DNA of 64,000 bases from an uncultured Prevotellaceae bacterium. GTDB lineage: Bacteria; Bacteroidota; Bacteroidia; Bacteroidales; Bacteroidaceae. Each line of letters opens with the position of its first letter. Position 1 is the first letter of the stretch. Location: NCBI GenBank assembly GCA_900318995.1, contig ONMR01000004.1, forward strand, positions 1 through 64,000, written 5' to 3'. Shown here in pieces: positions 61,123-64,000 of the stretch. Under the pieces are notes generated by a model. It saw only the letters and a program-made list of their open reading frames with translations, was not told the origin of the DNA and made no database searches. The position numbers and the translations under genes were made by a program.

Positions 61123-62199
61123 TTAAAGACGGACTGGTCCTGTCCAGTCGGATGGGGATTTGCCGGTGATGTTCCTGAAGTTTCGGCGGAAGGATTCCTC
61201 GCTGGCAAATCCAGACATCTCGGCCACCTGGGCAATGGACAGTTTTCCGTCTTTTTCCATTATTGTCTTGGCGTACTCCACTCTGTAGGTATTGACGAAC
61301 AGGGCGAATGACTTACCGCTGTGGGTGTTGATGCTGGTGGATACATAAGTGCGGTTGCTGCCTATTGATTTGGCCAGGTCCACAACCGATAAGCCCGGCT
61401 GCAGGAACACCATCTCTTTTTCCATTTTTTCCACAATGGTATTGAAAAGGGATGAGTCTTCGGCTTCTTTGTCGGTGGGCACGATATCCTCCTTAAGCTC
61501 ATTCTCCATCTGGAATGCCCCGAACCTGTATCGGAATCCCACGTATGCTATTGCATAAATGGTACCCGCAAACAATACGGACGGCACTGCAAGCACGGTT
61601 TTTCCTGTAAAATAACGCTGCCCCAGAAAACTCAGCACCACGGTACAGATTGCTGCTGTAAACTGTACGCCAACCAGAATCATTACAGGTTTTGCAGTCT
61701 TTCCTTCAACCTCTGAATATGAGTCATAGACGCTCCGGTCAAATGCCTTGAGCTTTATCAGACTCATCACGGACACTAAGATGGCCTGTATGGGGCGGAT
61801 TATTGAGATGAAAAGATCCGGAATGTCCTGCCTGATTCCGAATATGAGCACGGAAACACTTGCAGCAGCGGCTATAATGCCTGGGATGAACAACAAGGCA
61901 ATCAGGCCTTTGCCAGGTTTGTGATTGTCTGTTATAGCTTTGATATAGAGGTAATATAACGGATATGTGGTTAATGTGGCCCAAGAGTATATTACGTTCA
62001 AAACGTTATATTTATCTGCCGCAGAGTTGTTACTGTAATAAACTGCATGATAGAGAAACAGTAACATTGAAACAAGCAGGAACTGGCCAAGATAACGCTG
62101 TGCCCTGTTCAACTCTCTGAAACTGAATCCGGCATGGACCGTCCAGAACAGACAGACCATGAAAGGAAGCATAGGAATGAGGTTTTCTATAAATACCAT
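61123..62199 (-). CDS. AraC-family regulator with membrane sensor half
   Basis: 358 residues from MVFIENLIPMLPF; a longer in-frame start lies upstream of the -7 motif and is rejected. About residues 1-215 form seven spans. The C-terminal AraC domain has LSVVDLAKSIGSNRTYVSTSIN and SIAQVAEMSGFASEESFRRNFR, ending SPSDWTGPVRL. The same architecture occurs at 29.3 kb. The signal is unknown. It converges on the carboxylesterase and diverges from the lipoprotein cluster, so either could be a target. Confidence 0.88.
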   Translation of the reverse strand: MVFIENLIPMLPFMVCLFWTVHAGFSFRELNRAQRYLGQFLLVSMLLFLYHAVYYSNNSAADKYNVLNVIYSWATLTTYPLYYLYIKAITDNHKPGKGLIALLFIPGIIAAAASVSVLIFGIRQDIPDLFISIIRPIQAILVSVMSLIKLKAFDRSVYDSYSEVEGKTAKPVMILVGVQFTAAICTVVLSFLGQRYFTGKTVLAVPSVLFAGTIYAIAYVGFRYRFGAFQMENELKEDIVPTDKEAEDSSLFNTIVEKMEKEMVFLQPGLSVVDLAKSIGSNRTYVSTSINTHSGKSFALFVNTYRVEYAKTIMEKDGKLSIAQVAEMSGFASEESFRRNFRNITGKSPSDWTGPVRL

Positions 62200-62209
62200 A
62201 ATTTGGGGG

Positions 62210-62218
62210 GCAAATATA
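62210..62218 (-). promoter_or_regulatory. -7 motif of the AraC-type gene
   Basis: TATATTTGC on the minus strand, 11 bp before the ATG at 62199. It lies downstream of the alternative start at 62283. Confidence 0.5.
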
Positions 62219-62311
62219 GTATTTTGTACGATATGACCGATTAATTTCTGTTTTGAATGCTTATTAAGCAGTAAAAATATCACCTTAGCAAATCAATCAA
62301 AAAATAAGAAA

Positions 62312-62830
62312 ATGAGAAAAATCCTGTTTTTTGCCATTGCTTCAGCTATGCTGGGCTTGACATTCACATCATGTGAAAAAGAGAAAGATGATGATTCCAA
62401 TAAGACCATCTCACTTGACGGAAGGTGGGACGGCGTGCCTGAAGGTACGCAAGTGGGGATAGGTGAGCAACGCATTACTCTCATCATCAGCGGCAACAAA
62501 GTGGATGTTTATATCGTTGCCTGGGGAGATCACCTTAAAGGAACATACACTTATGAGAACGACAAACTTAATTTCTCATTCAAGAATGAAGACGCTTTTG
62601 ATGCACTTATTGTAGAAGATACCTATAAGGGCTGGAGTATGTCTGACGGAGCGTTGGATCCCGAGACATTCGAACTCAAATATACCGATGAACTGCCATA
62701 TCGCTGGTATCAGATGGATCCGGAGCAGTTTGAAATGGATGTTAACTTCCTTAAAGACTTTACTTTCAAGATAGTTGACGGAAAGAAAGCCGTAGGCGGC
62801 CCGATGAATCTGGAATTCATAAAGAGGTAA
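62312..62830 (+). CDS. Small surface-type lipoprotein 1, lipocalin-like size
   Basis: 172 residues with lipobox FTSC followed by EKEKDDDSN. The acidic stretch right after Cys matches the Bacteroidota lipoprotein export signal, so surface exposure is likely. The body (LDGRWDGVP, VDVYIVAWGDHLKGTYTYEN) suggests a small beta-barrel or lipocalin-like fold. I recognise no named family. It is first of three tandem lipoprotein genes (20-bp and 18-bp gaps). Confidence 0.8.
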   Translation: MRKILFFAIASAMLGLTFTSCEKEKDDDSNKTISLDGRWDGVPEGTQVGIGEQRITLIISGNKVDVYIVAWGDHLKGTYTYENDKLNFSFKNEDAFDALIVEDTYKGWSMSDGALDPETFELKYTDELPYRWYQMDPEQFEMDVNFLKDFTFKIVDGKKAVGGPMNLEFIKR

Positions 62831-62850
62831 ATCATAAACAAAACCATAAT

Positions 62851-63357
62851 ATGAAATCAATTATTCGTTTTATCTGTGCCGCTGTTGCAATCAGCCTGGC
62901 ATTTACATCCTGCGATAAGGATGACAATGAAACCAATGGTGAAAAAACCGCCCTGGAGGGTAAGTGGGTACATTCCGAAAGGTATGAATATGACAACAAC
63001 GGTTATGCTGACCGCGTGGAGAGTTTTACCTTTAAGGGTAATACATACATTCTTGAGTGCTCAGAAACCGGTAGGAATCCACAGGGAGGATTATGGGGAT
63101 ACGGTCATAAATTGACTGGTACCTTTACCTGTACAGGATCTACATTCACAATCAAGGTTGAAAAGTTCTACGGTTTCAACAACGGAGATGTTCAATTTGA
63201 CTGGCATGAGTATGATGATGGAACAGAAGGTAAGAGCTTTACTTTCAGTTATCAGATAGAGGACGGACATTCATTGGGTGTTACCGCACCGGATGAATTT
63301 GCACTAGGCGCCGGTTCATATCTGGGTGTAGACCAGGCCTGGTATGCAAAAGAATAA
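62851..63357 (+). CDS. Small surface-type lipoprotein 2
   Basis: 168 residues with lipobox FTSC followed by DKDDNETN, again an export-signal type N-terminus. LEGKWVHSERYEYD and GHKLTGTFTCTGSTF parallel the first gene (LDGRW.., LKGTYTYEN..), so the two probably share a fold and arose by duplication. Function unknown. Confidence 0.8.
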   Translation: MKSIIRFICAAVAISLAFTSCDKDDNETNGEKTALEGKWVHSERYEYDNNGYADRVESFTFKGNTYILECSETGRNPQGGLWGYGHKLTGTFTCTGSTFTIKVEKFYGFNNGDVQFDWHEYDDGTEGKSFTFSYQIEDGHSLGVTAPDEFALGAGSYLGVDQAWYAKE

Positions 63358-63375
63358 CCTTAACTATATATGACA

Positions 63376-63891
63376 ATGAAGACAAAGACTTTCTTTTTGG
63401 CCCTTGTGGCCATGACTGCGCTATTCTGCGCCTGTGACGATGAAAAGGAATCAACCGATGAGGTTGATCTTAAAGTGAATCAGTTTTACTATGACGGAAA
63501 GGTGTTTGATGTAAAGACTGGTGGAAGTTGGGATGAAAGAATGGGCTGGCTTGACGTTGTTTGTGAATCTGCAGGTTTTGGTACTACTATAGACCATCAT
63601 TGGCAATTATGGGAGTCTGGAAAGACCATTGACCTGGCAAAAGAAGGTTATCCTGAGAGCTTTTCCATAATGGGAATTAACGATCAACTGCCTTCATCAC
63701 TTCCTTCCATTCAATTCTTTGGAAAGGATGGTGAAATAGACGGTGTTCAATATGAGAATATGTTTAAGAGCGGAACTGTAAAATATACAGGAGGTATCTC
63801 AGCCGACAAACTGACTTTCAAGTTCAATGCCACTCTGGCTAACGGTAAGGTCATGAAATTCTGGTTTGAGTTCAAGCAGTCTTACCAATAA
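63376..63891 (+). CDS. Small surface-type lipoprotein 3
   Basis: About 171 residues from MKTKTFFLALVAM (an ATG six bases upstream is possible). The lipobox LFCAC is followed by DDEKESTDE. The body is strand-rich (VNQFYYDGKVFDVK, VKYTGGISADKLTFKFNA) with no recognised family and less similarity to the first two. It is followed by a strong terminator, which closes the cluster. Confidence 0.78.
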   Translation: MKTKTFFLALVAMTALFCACDDEKESTDEVDLKVNQFYYDGKVFDVKTGGSWDERMGWLDVVCESAGFGTTIDHHWQLWESGKTIDLAKEGYPESFSIMGINDQLPSSLPSIQFFGKDGEIDGVQYENMFKSGTVKYTGGISADKLTFKFNATLANGKVMKFWFEFKQSYQ

Positions 63892-63905
63892 TAAACAGAA
63901 TAACA

Positions 63906-64000
63906 TTAATTCCTGCCGCACAGTTGACTGAAGTCACAGTTGCGGCAGGTTTCTTTATCGTCGGTGGGACTGAACGGGATGGCGGGGTTGAATATCCCGG
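63906..64000 (-). CDS. C-terminal end of a PD-(D/E)XK nuclease family protein (partial)
   Basis: The minus strand reads a frame ending FNPAIPFSPTDDKETC, RNCDFSQLCGRN, stop, and runs off the window edge. The C-x2-C-x6-C spacing after a PxxPF/TDD stretch is the Fe-S cluster tail of Bacteroidota AddB-like PD-(D/E)XK nucleases. Only 31 codons are visible, so identity is inferred from this tail. It converges on the lipoprotein cluster. Confidence 0.6.
   Translation of the reverse strand, partial: GIFNPAIPFSPTDDKETCRNCDFSQLCGRN
63912..63956 (+). terminator. Terminator of the lipoprotein cluster, inside the nuclease 3' end
   Basis: CCTGCCGCA (63912-63920) pairs with TGCGGCAGG (63941-63949), and an inner TGACT-GA-AGTCA extends the stem. 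TTTCTTTAT follows on the plus strand. It overlaps the last codons of the converging nuclease gene, including its Cys tail. Confidence 0.75.

Overview
The window looks like a chromosomal segment of a gut- or rumen-type Bacteroidales bacterium (Prevotellaceae/Bacteroidaceae-like). Supporting signs are Bacteroidota-restricted families (DUF4301, DUF3078, DUF4293, DUF5112/DUF5113-like kinase, PorT, CHU_C-type tail), AraC regulators with membrane-embedded sensor halves, many surface-type lipoproteins and xylan/glycan hydrolases. Nearly every intergenic gap also carries the Bacteroidota -7 motif TAnnTTTG, several times with TTTG 19-20 nt upstream. No rRNA, CRISPR array, insertion sequence or phage gene was found.

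Layout. 0-5.4 kb: secreted GH10 xylanase with two CBM6-like modules, MltG, and a divergent GH51 arabinofuranosidase. 5.4-5.7 kb: tRNA-Gly(CCC) plus a rearranged tRNA-like copy. 5.7-8.5 kb: DUF4301, DUF1573 and TrmO. 8.5-14.9 kb: a four-gene overlapping operon of a secreted protein, a giant double-kinase protein, a response regulator and a miniature AbgT-like membrane protein. This is the best candidate for an undescribed system. 14.9-16.6 kb: repeat-rich leader, tRNA-Arg(TCT) and a GH10 lipoprotein with a low-complexity insert. 16.7-29.3 kb: peptide and amino-acid metabolism (two S9 peptidases, glutamate dehydrogenase, Xaa-Pro aminopeptidase), DsbD, a pseudouridine synthase and an orphan 7TM protein, with two predicted small RNAs in a gene-poor gap. 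29.3-48.0 kb: housekeeping (YidC, PurU, UvrB, BamD, RNA polymerase omega, UvrA) mixed with envelope proteins. 48.0-59.5 kb: a two-component pair, GH2, an EamA exporter, GH95 and a methyltransferase, separated by near-identical palindromic elements. 59.6-64 kb: carboxylesterase, AraC regulator, three tandem surface lipoproteins and the C-terminal end of a PD-(D/E)XK nuclease.

How it works together. The two xylanases, arabinofuranosidase, esterase, GH2 and GH95 fit hemicellulose and plant-glycan breakdown, but no SusC/SusD pair lies here, so this is not a complete polysaccharide utilisation locus. The peptidases and glutamate dehydrogenase fit peptide fermentation. The most unusual DNA feature is a family of palindromes (about 40 bp single and about 85 bp double forms) placed at gene 3' ends. 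They appear to donate all or part of the stop codon for seven flanking genes and to form terminators. The single copy near 5.4 kb also supplies the -33 box of the tRNA-Gly promoter.
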